Source: an uncultured Ulvibacter sp.
Lineage (GTDB): Bacteria > Bacteroidota > Bacteroidia > Flavobacteriales > Flavobacteriaceae
Length of the DNA: 64,000 nt
Direction: 5' to 3'
NCBI GenBank assembly: GCA_938041335.1
Contig: CALIAF010000039.1
Coordinates: 26,340 to 90,339 of the forward strand
Part shown: positions 24,248 through 33,020 of the stretch, piece after piece
Layout: the number at the start of each line of letters is the position of its first letter
Numbering within the stretch: the first letter of the stretch is position 1
Position numbers and translations under genes: made by a program
Notes under the pieces: generated by a model
The model's database searches: none
Told to the model about the DNA's origin: nothing
The model's input: only the letters and a program-made list of their open reading frames with translations

Positions 24248-26674
24248 TTAATAATTCACATACACAAACCCCAACAACGGCTGGGTAAAGTTCGGGTCAT
24301 TTAATTCTAGCGAATAATAATACGTCCCTACAGGAACCAATATTTCTTGATAGAGTAATCCTTCATTGGGTATTCCAGACCAAAGCCCTAATTCTGGGCC
24401 ACCTTCGTAGATAAGCTGACCGTGACGACTAAATATTTTAAGACGATAATCATCAAAAATAGCTATTAAGCCACTTATGTTAAAATTGTCATTAAAACCA
24501 TCAGCATTAGGGGAAAACCCTTGTGGGATAAACGGTGCACAGTTTTCTGTACGAATAAGAAACGAAGACACCGTGAAGCAAACTTCATTTTCTAGCCGGA
24601 TATAAATCTCTTGCGGGTCTCTTGTATTGCTGAAATTTTCTGGATCTTGTATGGAATTAAAATCACCTAATGCATCGGCTTGGCTTACATAATAACTTGT
24701 GATTCCGTTAACGAGGCTCGTCGCAAGTTCGTCTTGATCTCGTAGATTGAAAATTGCGGTGTTAAACCCAAGATCACACGCTATTAAATCTGGCAAAGGA
24801 GGAAGGTCTGGAAGGTTTCCGAAGAAGGTATCCACGTCCCATACATTATTGGTTTCATCCAATTCTTCAACGATACCTTGACCATTGCCTATGTCATCTA
24901 CCCGGGCCCTCAGAATAAAACCATTTGGAGTAGCTTCTGGGAAGGTAAAGGATATAAAACCGTCTTCGCTGCCGCCTATGGCAATATCGGCCTGTGTTGT
25001 TGCCTGCGCTAATAGTGTATTGTCTGCATAAAAGGCTATTGGTGTATTTGCAGGTAAAATGGCTGTAGCATCAATATTAGAGACCGTATAATCGATTTCT
25101 ATTACACGCATACGACAAGGAAAAACGGCAGATGTAAACGCAATAGTTGCATCTGGCAAGGGGCAAACGGCAACGCCTATAGAGAAGACCTCGATAATGA
25201 AACAATCTGGGTTTTCTACACGCACATATATGGGGAGTAAAGGGCTTTCGGTCTCAAAAGATTCAGGATTTAGAATGGAGTTTGTTTGGTTCTCTGCGTC
25301 TGTTTGAGTTAGGAAAAAAGTAACGATAGTAACATTTGAAATTATTGTTACCGCTTCATTTAAATCAAAGACTTCTATGCCAACGGCATTACATATTTCA
25401 AGGTCTTCTAATGAAAACTCAGGAAATACTAATAAATGTACTGGTACGGAATCTTCATTATTATCTTCAATAATTTCTTCAACAATACCTGTTCCGTCGC
25501 CAATATCATCAACGACAATACGCAATAGAAAGTCTGCAGGAATTTCTGGCGGAATAACGAGCGTCTCAAAACCTATCCCAGAACCACCTATTGGGATTTC
25601 AAAAGTAGTTTGGCTTTGCGCAATCAACGTGTTGTCTGCATATATAGCGATTGGAGTGTTTATTGGAAGTGGCGCCGTACTGTTTTCATTAAAGACGGTA
25701 TACTTTAATTCGAGGGTGCGGTTTCCGCAAACGGGGTCATAAGAGATTTCTGTAATTTGAACCGTGGCTTCAGGCAGTTCACTATTAAACACCGTCACGA
25801 TGTTATTAATCATTACAAAATCTTGCCCAGAGTTAAGGTCAATTATGGCTTGGGTATCACCAGCATTGATAACCGCTTCTACATTATAGACATCAATATC
25901 CATATTGTAAAGATCATTTGCTCCTGTAAAACTATTAGTGCTGTTAAAGGCGTTGTTGGCTGGATTGAGCGGGGGATTACTTATTAATGTGCCGTTGATT
26001 CTTAAAGATTCTTCTACGGCTAGCGCACTGTCACCTTCCCAAGCAAGGAAGCCAATTTTTGCGCCATCTGAGTCAATCACATTGAGATTGTCAAGTACGA
26101 TGGTCAATTCGTTTTCTGAAATATTAACGCTCTCCAATCCGTCAAATATATTGACATTCCGTAAATTAAAAGTGGGGTCTTCATAGATCAAAGTTACGGC
26201 CCAGCCTCCGAAATTAGTGGAGTTTCCGTTGCAATAAAATTCAATGTTTGCAGACAGGTCAAGATCTGTAAGGGTGTATATTCCATTACCATTTGCCTCA
26301 ATGATATTCGTGACATCTGCCACTGCGGCAAAGTAAGTGTATTCAGTTCCGTTAGATAAAAAGGATAGACTAAAATCGCGTTGTGCGGTCACCTGAGTGC
26401 CATTTAAAGTGACATCAAGATCTCCTGGGTCAAGACTTCCTGCCCAATATAAATAGGCAGCAACTACCGTTTGACCTGGTAACAAGGTAAGCTCAGCGCT
26501 GGTTTCAGTAAGTAATTGGCAGGGATCATTTGCTCCGTTTTCCCTTGTGTTAAGGGTGTTTCCAAAGGCCAGATAATCATAACGCCCATTAAAAGATTCG
26601 AACAATTGTACGTCTTGTGCAACCAAAGACATAGAAATGATAAGAAAAAGTAGGAGGGACGATACCCGTCTCAT
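24248..26674 (-). CDS. Secreted T9SS cargo with gliding-motility-associated C-terminal domain
   Basis: 808 aa. Signal peptide (1-19, MSLVAQ). The first 290 residues form a beta-rich surface domain. Two copies of a CARDB-like module follow (about 300-420 and 510-620), recognisable by the repeated NTPIAxYADNTLxAQ, IGGS, and DDIGxGxGIVEE segments, each followed by a linker naming a (D/E)FNLxxA-type strand. The last 85 residues are a type B C-terminal sorting domain (PQGFSPNADGFNDNFNI, LKIFSRHGQLIYEG, GTYYYSLEL). It should cross the outer membrane by the type IX system and stay on the surface or be released. Ligand unknown. Confidence 0.88.
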   Translation of the reverse strand: MRRVSSLLLFLIISMSLVAQDVQLFESFNGRYDYLAFGNTLNTRENGANDPCQLLTETSAELTLLPGQTVVAAYLYWAGSLDPGDLDVTLNGTQVTAQRDFSLSFLSNGTEYTYFAAVADVTNIIEANGNGIYTLTDLDLSANIEFYCNGNSTNFGGWAVTLIYEDPTFNLRNVNIFDGLESVNISENELTIVLDNLNVIDSDGAKIGFLAWEGDSALAVEESLRINGTLISNPPLNPANNAFNSTNSFTGANDLYNMDIDVYNVEAVINAGDTQAIIDLNSGQDFVMINNIVTVFNSELPEATVQITEISYDPVCGNRTLELKYTVFNENSTAPLPINTPIAIYADNTLIAQSQTTFEIPIGGSGIGFETLVIPPEIPADFLLRIVVDDIGDGTGIVEEIIEDNNEDSVPVHLLVFPEFSLEDLEICNAVGIEVFDLNEAVTIISNVTIVTFFLTQTDAENQTNSILNPESFETESPLLPIYVRVENPDCFIIEVFSIGVAVCPLPDATIAFTSAVFPCRMRVIEIDYTVSNIDATAILPANTPIAFYADNTLLAQATTQADIAIGGSEDGFISFTFPEATPNGFILRARVDDIGNGQGIVEELDETNNVWDVDTFFGNLPDLPPLPDLIACDLGFNTAIFNLRDQDELATSLVNGITSYYVSQADALGDFNSIQDPENFSNTRDPQEIYIRLENEVCFTVSSFLIRTENCAPFIPQGFSPNADGFNDNFNISGLIAIFDDYRLKIFSRHGQLIYEGGPELGLWSGIPNEGLLYQEILVPVGTYYYSLELNDPNFTQPLLGFVYVNY

Positions 26675-26766
26675 AGCGTGATTGATTATTGTTTAAATAT
26701 AATCAATTCTTGCTGAAGCGAAATCAATGAAACCTATTTTATGGTTTAGAATATTTCCGCAGTAAT

Positions 26767-27603
26767 TTATAAATCTCTTCTTTTTAAGATCACCCACGCC
26801 CAGTAAATAAACAACACGGTCCATATGGATACGATTGCGACATTAAGTAAGGTAACATCATATGATTTAGTAATCTCTTCACCTACCTGGCTCGCAATAG
26901 ATTGCACACCGCCAAGCCTTGTAAAAGGTTCTTTAATTAAGTTGCTCATTGATTCTAATGGGAAGAACTGAACAATAGATTCTGCTATGTCTGTGTCTTT
27001 AAAGACTTTAAATTTTAAGAAAGCATAGGTGATGTTTTCAATGATCCACCATATAAAAAGAAACCCAAGTGCAAAAGCAGATCGCTTTACAAGAACCCCG
27101 AGAAATAAACAAAATGAAAAGAAGGCTACTAGTTTGATAAAGTAAGCCAGGATATAATCTAAGTCTCTAAATATGATTCCTAGTTCTGTGTAATCTGAGA
27201 AAAACAAGCCCAGAATCATTGATAAAACGAAAACAAAAATCGTAGATGCCACTGCAAAAAGGAGCACAGTAACAAACTTAGATAATATAAATTCCTTTTT
27301 ACTTAAGCCGTCAATTAGGTTTTGTTTTAAGGTTCTATAACTATATTCATTAGCAACTAATGATACTATTACAATGGCAAAGAATAATTTAAGCCAAGCC
27401 GCGAGATACGTATTAAAATGCCATATAAATGGGAAATTAAAGATGCCTTGATCTGCCACTCTAAAGTTAACACCCGCAAAATTAAATTCTATGGAAGCGA
27501 TAAGCGCAATAAATGTGATTAACACAAAGTATACGATTGATATCACTTTAACAGATTTGTTATAGCGTATTTTCTGAAATTCTATATTGAGAAGACGTAG
27601 CAT
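26767..27603 (-). CDS. ABC-2 type transporter permease
   Basis: 278 aa with six predicted membrane spans (for example IVYFVLITFIALIASI near 22-37, IVIVSLVANEYSYRTLKQNL, FILSKFVTVLLFAVASTIFV, and a last span near 250-270). The EYSYRTLKQNL segment after the second span is typical of ABC-2 permeases. It is 2 bp downstream of its ATP-binding partner (27606-28502). Together they would form an exporter for an unknown substrate such as a peptide, lipid or antibiotic. Confidence 0.85.
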   Translation of the reverse strand: MLRLLNIEFQKIRYNKSVKVISIVYFVLITFIALIASIEFNFAGVNFRVADQGIFNFPFIWHFNTYLAAWLKLFFAIVIVSLVANEYSYRTLKQNLIDGLSKKEFILSKFVTVLLFAVASTIFVFVLSMILGLFFSDYTELGIIFRDLDYILAYFIKLVAFFSFCLFLGVLVKRSAFALGFLFIWWIIENITYAFLKFKVFKDTDIAESIVQFFPLESMSNLIKEPFTRLGGVQSIASQVGEEITKSYDVTLLNVAIVSIWTVLFIYWAWVILKRRDL

Positions 27604-27605
27604 GA

Positions 27606-28502
27606 TTAGTTGTTTTTAGTAAGTTCAAGAAATTGTTCTTCAAGGCTCTCTTTGCGTTTCACTAGATGTGATAATGCGATACCTTTTTCAAAACAGAGCT
27701 TATTAATTGCTGCTGCATCCATTGGTTCTTTTAGATAGGCGATTATGGTATCGTTCTCTTCTTTTACAGAAGTAAAAGATCCACTGTTTTCTAATGTTGC
27801 CTTCAATTGTAACATATCATTAGCTTGAACAGTAATAAAACCGTGACTCGAGTTCATATTCTCTACACTCCCTACGTATAAGCTTTTTCCTTTTCTAAGG
27901 ATGACAACGTGGGTGCATACCTTTTCTACTTCGTCCAGTAAATGAGAAGCTAGTAGTATCGTAGTACCGTTTGTTGCTATGGTCTTTATTATTTGTCTTA
28001 TTTGATGAATTCCTTGCGGGTCTAAACCGTTTGTAGGTTCATCTAAGATGAGTATTTCTGGGTCATTTAAAAGTGCAGAAGCAATAGCCAGACGTTGTTT
28101 CATCCCTAAACTAAAGGTGCTAAATTTACTGTGCTGTCTTTCTTCAAGGCCTACAACTGCCAGTTTTTCTGAAACTTTCTCTGTTGCTACTCCCTTAATT
28201 TTACAAACCAATTCTAGGTTTTGATAGGCAGACATATAGGGGTAAAAGTTTGGGTGCTCGATAATTGCACCAACCTTTTTTAACGCCTCGTGGGTCGTTC
28301 CAGAACCGTCAAACCAGTGAAAGTCTCCTTCTGTTTTGTTCACTACGTTGAGCACAATACCAAGCGTGGTAGATTTTCCGCTCCCGTTAGGACCGAGTAT
28401 GCCGTAGACATTTCCTTTTTCTATGGTGAACGATAGATTGTCCACTGCTGTAATAGGACCAAACTTTTTAGTTAGGTTATTAATAGTGAGAATAGTATTC
28501 AC
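27606..28502 (-). CDS. ABC transporter ATP-binding protein
   Basis: 298 aa. Walker A GPNGSGKST (37-45), signature FSLGMKQRLAIASALL, Walker B EILILDEPTNGLDPQG and the switch His in LLASHLLDEVEKV are all present, followed by a C-terminal extension of about 80 residues common in single-component exporters of the CcmA/NatA group. It pairs with the permease immediately downstream. Confidence 0.93.
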   Translation of the reverse strand: MNTILTINNLTKKFGPITAVDNLSFTIEKGNVYGILGPNGSGKSTTLGIVLNVVNKTEGDFHWFDGSGTTHEALKKVGAIIEHPNFYPYMSAYQNLELVCKIKGVATEKVSEKLAVVGLEERQHSKFSTFSLGMKQRLAIASALLNDPEILILDEPTNGLDPQGIHQIRQIIKTIATNGTTILLASHLLDEVEKVCTHVVILRKGKSLYVGSVENMNSSHGFITVQANDMLQLKATLENSGSFTSVKEENDTIIAYLKEPMDAAAINKLCFEKGIALSHLVKRKESLEEQFLELTKNN

Positions 28503-28590
28503 GTGCGGTTGATTTTTTGTGGTTGCTAGTATGACGAGCCGAGTCAGAAATTGTTACAGATGGGGAGCAGGAAGTTTGAGTAGGGATTTC

Positions 28591-28917
28591 TTAAACAAAT
28601 ATTTTCCAAATTGGAATAAAAGGGAAAATCATACAAACGAGCGATAGGATAAAAGCGATCACCACATATTTTCTTTCTTCTTTCTTATACTTTGCCATCC
28701 ACGTTACGAATAAGCATAGCAGTCCTATAAAAACGATGTAGATTTTTTGAGCAAACCCAAATAACTCGTGAAGGCCATAAAATGCTCTTTTTTCTCCTTC
28801 CAATGACTGGTAATCAAGATAAATTTGTCGCTCAACAAATGCGTATACGAGAACCCCAATGACGCTAATACTAATAGCAATCCAACTAAATCTTTTATTT
28901 TTTACTTGAATACTCAA
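28591..28917 (-). CDS. Small integral membrane protein, unknown
   Basis: 108 aa with three hydrophobic spans (IAISISVIGVLVYAFV, IYIVFIGLLCLFVTWMA, VVIAFILSLVCMIFPFIPIW). No catalytic motif. Its start is 1 base from the stop of the NdpA-like gene, so it is probably co-transcribed with it. Family not recognised. Confidence 0.6.
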   Translation of the reverse strand: MSIQVKNKRFSWIAISISVIGVLVYAFVERQIYLDYQSLEGEKRAFYGLHELFGFAQKIYIVFIGLLCLFVTWMAKYKKEERKYVVIAFILSLVCMIFPFIPIWKIFV

Positions 28918-28918
28918 A

Positions 28919-29977
28919 TCAAGACTTCTCTTCTTTATTAAAATAAACCAAATAGTAATACATCTGTTTGTCTTCGTCCCAGCCTTTTTCTACAAACTTA
29001 TCTGCGCTTTCTGGGTTGATAAAATCCATTTTAATCTGGATGTGTGTATCTAGATTTATAACATTTTTAATCTTTTTGCGGGCAGCAGTCACTGCTGTAT
29101 TTGCAATAGGAAAGGAGGTCAAGTCTTCAATACTGTACTTAGGTGCCTTCTCAGATTTGTAATGGTTAAATTCTGGAATCAGGCTTGGATTGTCTATCAC
29201 ATCGTTCATAAATGCAGATTCTTCAAAGCTGTCATTCTTTGCAAAATGATTTACAGCACGATTCATAAACATTACCTCTTCTTTCTTATCCTCTGCTGGT
29301 AGCACTACGTCTTTGGCAAAATCTTGACAGAATTTTAAGTACTTTTTAGTATAAAAATTATCATCCTCAAAAGCATCTAGCCCTAAGAAACTCTCTATCC
29401 AATAGCGTGCATCATAGCGATTGCTATCTACAGATAGTATTTTATAACCTTCTTCTCTATGTTTGTTAAAGATGATACATCCCTTATCTAATTTATTAAG
29501 GCTCACTCCTTGTTGTAGCACAGCATCTAGTTGGTTTTCTGTTTCATCGAATTGCAAGAAATCTTGTTTTAATTCGGACTTAAAAATACCTACAGCATCC
29601 ATTTTCTCATTATCCAACTGTACATTTTCAAGATACGCAATATACACCTCACCGCTTTTTATGTGCGGATGCATAGATTGGTCAAAAAGATATTTTGTGA
29701 TTTTCTTACTCATTTCATGGACCGTCTCCGGGTTGTCAAAAATAGAGTTGACAGCGCTATAAACCTCGTGAAACTCAAGATCTGCCTCGTGATGAAAATG
29801 AAAATAATTCTCTTCTTTTTCTCTAAAGGGTTTTAAAAAAAACTCTTTCATCAAAGGACGAATCTCATCATCAATTTTATACGTATCGTTTGATAGTACA
29901 ACAGATTCATTGCGGCTTTTATTCCCTACACGGTGAATAGAAAGTGAAGATATTTGAGTATTAAATAAGTTGATCAT
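28919..29977 (-). CDS. Nucleoid-associated NdpA/YejK-family protein
   Basis: 352 aa. N-terminal INLFNTQISSLSIHRVGNKS and the FHFHHEADLEFHEVYSAV segment match the NdpA (37-kDa nucleoid-associated) family, with the C-terminal region NLDTHIQIKMDFINPESADK also conserved. Family members bind DNA and associate with the nucleoid; in some genomes they also sit near phage-defence genes, but nothing of that kind is seen here. A heptamer inverted repeat lies just upstream of the start. Confidence 0.8.
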   Translation of the reverse strand: MINLFNTQISSLSIHRVGNKSRNESVVLSNDTYKIDDEIRPLMKEFFLKPFREKEENYFHFHHEADLEFHEVYSAVNSIFDNPETVHEMSKKITKYLFDQSMHPHIKSGEVYIAYLENVQLDNEKMDAVGIFKSELKQDFLQFDETENQLDAVLQQGVSLNKLDKGCIIFNKHREEGYKILSVDSNRYDARYWIESFLGLDAFEDDNFYTKKYLKFCQDFAKDVVLPAEDKKEEVMFMNRAVNHFAKNDSFEESAFMNDVIDNPSLIPEFNHYKSEKAPKYSIEDLTSFPIANTAVTAARKKIKNVINLDTHIQIKMDFINPESADKFVEKGWDEDKQMYYYLVYFNKEEKS

Positions 29978-29989
29978 TTTTTACTTCGT

Positions 29990-30080
29990 GCTTTAGGCTT
30001 TAGGCAATATGCTTTAAGCTTTATATTGTTGTTATTGTACTGTGCTAACTGCCTAAAGCATATCGCTTAAAGCAAAAGCC
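29990..30080. repeat. Inverted arrays of GCTTTAG-type heptamers
   Basis: From 29990 five phased heptamers read GCTTTAG, GCTTTAG, GCAATAT, GCTTTAA, GCTTTAT. From 30051 to 30080 the complementary strand reads the same kind of units in the other orientation (GCTTTTG-like, GCTTTAA, GCGATAT, GCTTTAG). The two arms can pair to a long imperfect hairpin. The right arm merges with a short AAAAGCC/GGCTTTT stem at 30074-30090 that may terminate the pRiA4b-like gene. Confidence 0.75.
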
Positions 30081-30093
30081 ATCGGCTTTTTAA

Positions 30094-30603
30094 TTAATTC
30101 CAGTTCTCGTCAAAATCCATAGCATCATAATCGCTATCGTCATACCCGTCATCAAACTCATCATCTTCATCTAGTGCCTCACTTTTAAACTCTGGTTCTA
30201 ATGCTTCTAGAGGTATTTCTCCTTTTGCAAACATAAGGTTGGGGTATTGCATACCAGGCTCAGGTTCTGTGATTTCTGCTAATTCGATTAAGAAGGTCCA
30301 CATGTATAAAAAATCATATACGTAGATTAATTTTGTTTGTTTTACCCACAAAGTATCTCCTAATAGGGTATCACTCATTACGCGTTTTTCTCCTGGCTTC
30401 TCGCTCATATCAAAGAGTGCAATCTCTTCTCCTTGTTCCCAAGCGTCGTTACTCACATAAAAAGACGCCATTTCTTGCCCCTCAAAACCAAAGGACTGTG
30501 TAATCACATTATGAAAATCTTCTAAGTTACTAGAAGACTGAATCTCTATATCTCTAAAGATATCCTCAACAGTATCTAGAATCACTCGCAAACGGTAAAT
30601 CAT
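30094..30603 (-). CDS. Plasmid pRiA4b ORF-3-like protein
   Basis: 169 aa. The N-terminus MIYRLRVILD, followed by FRDIEIQSSSNLEDFHNVI and FYVSNDAWEQGEEI, and the KLIYVYDFLYMWTFLIEL segment match the pRiA4b ORF-3/IS1096 TnpR-like family (PF07929). The last 35 residues are strongly acidic (D/E runs). Function is unknown; the name reflects the first plasmid source and does not imply mobility. A TATATTTG promoter element lies 20 bp upstream. Confidence 0.82.
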   Translation of the reverse strand: MIYRLRVILDTVEDIFRDIEIQSSSNLEDFHNVITQSFGFEGQEMASFYVSNDAWEQGEEIALFDMSEKPGEKRVMSDTLLGDTLWVKQTKLIYVYDFLYMWTFLIELAEITEPEPGMQYPNLMFAKGEIPLEALEPEFKSEALDEDDEFDDGYDDSDYDAMDFDENWN

Positions 30604-30623
30604 AGTCTAAAAATGTTAGCCTA

Positions 30624-30631
30624 CAAATATA
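30624..30631 (-). promoter_or_regulatory. -7 promoter element of the pRiA4b-like gene
   Basis: Minus-strand TATATTTG fits TAnnTTTG, 20 bases before the ATG at 30603; predicted leader about 15 bases. Confidence 0.5.
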
Positions 30632-30703
30632 TTAGTTTCCTTTGGAGATAACAGAATGGGAAGGGGAATAATTACTACGGAAATGGGAGAGATATTAACA
30701 ATA

Positions 30704-30735
30704 CGAACTTGAAATCCAAATCGAATTTAAAAACT
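30704..30735. repeat. Degenerate GAAATC-type hexamers
   Basis: CGAACTTGAAATCCAAATCG and the following bases form a purine-rich run resembling the hexamer stretches at 10658-10689 and 43336-43360. An ATTACTACGGAAATG variant of the ATTTCCGAAG motif lies 30 bp before it (30671-30685). Confidence 0.45.
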
Positions 30736-30741
30736 ATTAAC

Positions 30742-31263
30742 TTATCTTCTTCTTGAACGTGTGGCTTCACTTATTTCTGGGCTAAATATCGTATATGTTG
30801 TACCAGAACGGCCAGCGAAATCTTTCGCAAATAAAATTGCTTTTTCTTCGGTCTTAAATTCTTTTATAAATAGTTTTTCTCTGTGCGATACATTTAAAAG
30901 ATACACCTTAAAAACGCGACTCTTTGTTGTTACTTGTGCATTAGATCCGCCATATACGGTTTGCTTTTGATCTGTCAATAAGACACCAATGTCGGGATAC
31001 TCAGTCAGTGGAAGCCACTTTCCTTTTTTTATAAAGAATTGCTTCGAATAATATTTAAACACTTTGGCTTTAGTGTCTATTTGGATACCAATAGTTGAAA
31101 AACTAAAATAAACTCCTAAAAGAATAAATAGTAATGCAAAAAAGACCGCCCCTCCTTTAATCAATGTGAGCAATGCAAAAAAGAAAAAGAAGTATCCTAC
31201 TATTGTTATTGCTAGCGTAAATTTTTGCTCTATATAATGATGCAAATCAACTTTATAAACCAT
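30742..31263 (-). CDS. Membrane protein, unknown function
   Basis: 173 aa. Two closely spaced membrane spans (about 16-60, VGYFFFFFALLTLIKGGAVF and ALLFILLGVYFSF) are followed by a beta-rich cytoplasmic region of about 110 residues with WLPLTEYPDIGVLL and a basic RSRRR end. The layout resembles bacterial PH-like membrane proteins, but the match is weak. It lies 2 bp after ctaA in the same direction. Confidence 0.6.
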   Translation of the reverse strand: MVYKVDLHHYIEQKFTLAITIVGYFFFFFALLTLIKGGAVFFALLFILLGVYFSFSTIGIQIDTKAKVFKYYSKQFFIKKGKWLPLTEYPDIGVLLTDQKQTVYGGSNAQVTTKSRVFKVYLLNVSHREKLFIKEFKTEEKAILFAKDFAGRSGTTYTIFSPEISEATRSRRR

Positions 31264-31265
31264 AA

Positions 31266-32279
31266 TTACTTACTATAACGATGCAAAGTAAACGTCATTG
31301 CTGCTAATAAAAAGAAGGCCATCACTTGATGCAAGACTCCAAGAATAACAGGCACTTGTAATAGTAGGGTTAGTATCCCTAAAATAAACTGCACAATCAC
31401 AAGAATAACCAATGTATTAACTCCTTTAGACTGCAATACAGTTTGCGCTTGTTGCTTAGATTTCCACCAGATAATCGCGATAAAGATCACAACGATATAG
31501 GCTAATGTTCTATGCACAAACTGCACCCCACTTTTTCCCTCAATAAAGTTGCGCCATACCGGATTTTGCTCAATAGTAACAGAATCGTGTATCCATTGCC
31601 CATCGCTCATCATGGGCCAGTGGTTATGAATCCATCCAGCATCTAGTCCCGCTACAAATGCGCCATAAATAATTTGAATAATTAGCACCAAAAGCCCCAC
31701 TCTAATTAAATTTCTGAAGCGGATATTAATTTCTTTTTTCTGCGGAAATTTTAAATCTAGCGCTACCCATAAAGTATAAGCAAAAGTGATAAAGGCCGTT
31801 GTTAAGTGCATGGCAAGCCGATAATGGCTCACGTCTGGTCTATCAACTAGTCCGCTTTTTACCATATACCAACCTAAAAACCCTTGAAAACCTCCCAAGA
31901 CTAATAAGAGGATACATTTTTTTATAGTGGACTTGGAGAGTTGGCGTTTCAGCAAAAAATAAAGGAACGGAAGCAAGAAAACAACACCAATAAAGCGACC
32001 TAATACACGGTGTATCCATTCCCAGAAGTAGATGTCTTTAAAATCTTCTATGGACATCCCGCTGTTCTTCTTTTGATATTCAGGGTATTCTTTATAAAGA
32101 TCAAATGCAGCTTCCCATTCTACCTCATTCATAGGCGGTATGGTGCCAGATATCAATTTGTAGTTTGAGATAGAAAGACCAGAATGGGTAAGCCGTGTGA
32201 TGCCGCCAACCACTACCATTATAAATATCAGTACGCATCCGGTAAGCAGCCAGTAGATTACTTTTTTATTGTCTTTCAT
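31266..32279 (-). CDS. ctaA: Heme A synthase (CtaA/COX15)
   Basis: 337 aa with eight membrane spans in two four-helix bundles. Conserved features are VVGGITRLTHSGLSI near the N-terminus, FWEWIHRVLGRFIG, SHYRLAMHLTTAFI and VQFVHRTLAYIVV, giving the heme-ligating histidines of both bundles. It oxidises heme O to heme A for cytochrome aa3 oxidase. Its start overlaps the end of an acetyltransferase gene by 14 bases. Confidence 0.93.
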   Translation of the reverse strand: MKDNKKVIYWLLTGCVLIFIMVVVGGITRLTHSGLSISNYKLISGTIPPMNEVEWEAAFDLYKEYPEYQKKNSGMSIEDFKDIYFWEWIHRVLGRFIGVVFLLPFLYFLLKRQLSKSTIKKCILLLVLGGFQGFLGWYMVKSGLVDRPDVSHYRLAMHLTTAFITFAYTLWVALDLKFPQKKEINIRFRNLIRVGLLVLIIQIIYGAFVAGLDAGWIHNHWPMMSDGQWIHDSVTIEQNPVWRNFIEGKSGVQFVHRTLAYIVVIFIAIIWWKSKQQAQTVLQSKGVNTLVILVIVQFILGILTLLLQVPVILGVLHQVMAFFLLAAMTFTLHRYSK

Positions 32280-32799
32280 ACGTTTGTTTAGTTAGTAAAA
32301 ACCAATCTGTGGCTTTGATTTCGTTGGGGTATGGTTTTGTCGCTGTTTTCTGAAACTTCAACTTCTTTAACACCTGTGCAGATGCTGGATTTTCTGGATA
32401 CACAAAACCATAGAGCTCCTTCAATTTTAAATCTGAAAATGCATAAGCTAATATCGCTTTTGAAGATTCTGTAGCAATGCCTTTACCCCAATATTCTGGT
32501 AGAAAGCGATACCCTAAATCTGTATGTCCAAAGTCTGATAAATATTTAACACCATTAAAGCCAATGATTTTATTGTCATTTTTGTGTATTACTGCAAATC
32601 TACCATATCCGTATTTCTCATAGTCTGCAAGCCAAACATCTTGGATTAAAGAAACGGCTTCTTGCAAGGTGCTTCTAACTACATCGCCAGTATGTTGTTG
32701 CGCCAGTTTATTGGAGCAAAATTCGAGCACGCCATTTTCATCCCCCATTTTAAAGGGGCGTAACAGCAATCGGTCTGTCTCTAATTGTACTTTGTTCAT
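32266..32799 (-). CDS. GNAT family N-acetyltransferase (RimJ/RimL-like)
   Basis: 177 aa. Starts with the family opening LETDRLLLRPFKMGD; the acetyl-CoA loop is in YWGKGIATESSKAILAYAF, followed by NPASAQVLKKLKFQ. Related in type to the acetyltransferase at 2744-3277 but not a close copy. Substrate unknown. The 14-bp overlap with ctaA implies co-expression rather than functional relation. Confidence 0.85.
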   Translation of the reverse strand: MNKVQLETDRLLLRPFKMGDENGVLEFCSNKLAQQHTGDVVRSTLQEAVSLIQDVWLADYEKYGYGRFAVIHKNDNKIIGFNGVKYLSDFGHTDLGYRFLPEYWGKGIATESSKAILAYAFSDLKLKELYGFVYPENPASAQVLKKLKFQKTATKPYPNEIKATDWFLLTKQTYERQ

Positions 32800-32864
32800 T
32801 TTTTTTTCAGTCTAAACTATTTATTTAGTTTAAATAAAACAATGAGCAATCTAAATTGTTAAGT

Positions 32865-32948
32865 GTTGTCCTTCGACAAGCTCAGGATGACAAGTAAGTA
32901 ATTTACAATAAATCAATTTTGTCACACTGAGCTTGTCGAAGTGCATTC
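32865..32948. repeat. REP-like inverted pair, 15-bp perfect stem
   Basis: CTTCGACAAGCTCAG at 32871-32885 is exactly complementary to CTGAGCTTGTCGAAG at 32927-32941. Both are flanked by TGTC/GACA bases, so the two copies form a long stem with a 41-base loop in the spacer between cca and the acetyltransferase gene. This is the cleanest member of the dispersed family. Confidence 0.85.
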
Positions 32949-33020
32949 CCAAAATAGTAAAGTATTCTCATTCTTTTTATACATCAACTCCCGAATCTTC
33001 AGTTTTGGATGTTTAATATG

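Noticed and set aside
28919..30603. NdpA-like and pRiA4b ORF-3-like genes as signs of a plasmid or defence island
   Set aside because: Both families are common on chromosomes, neighbours are housekeeping genes, and no integrase, toxin or restriction genes are present.
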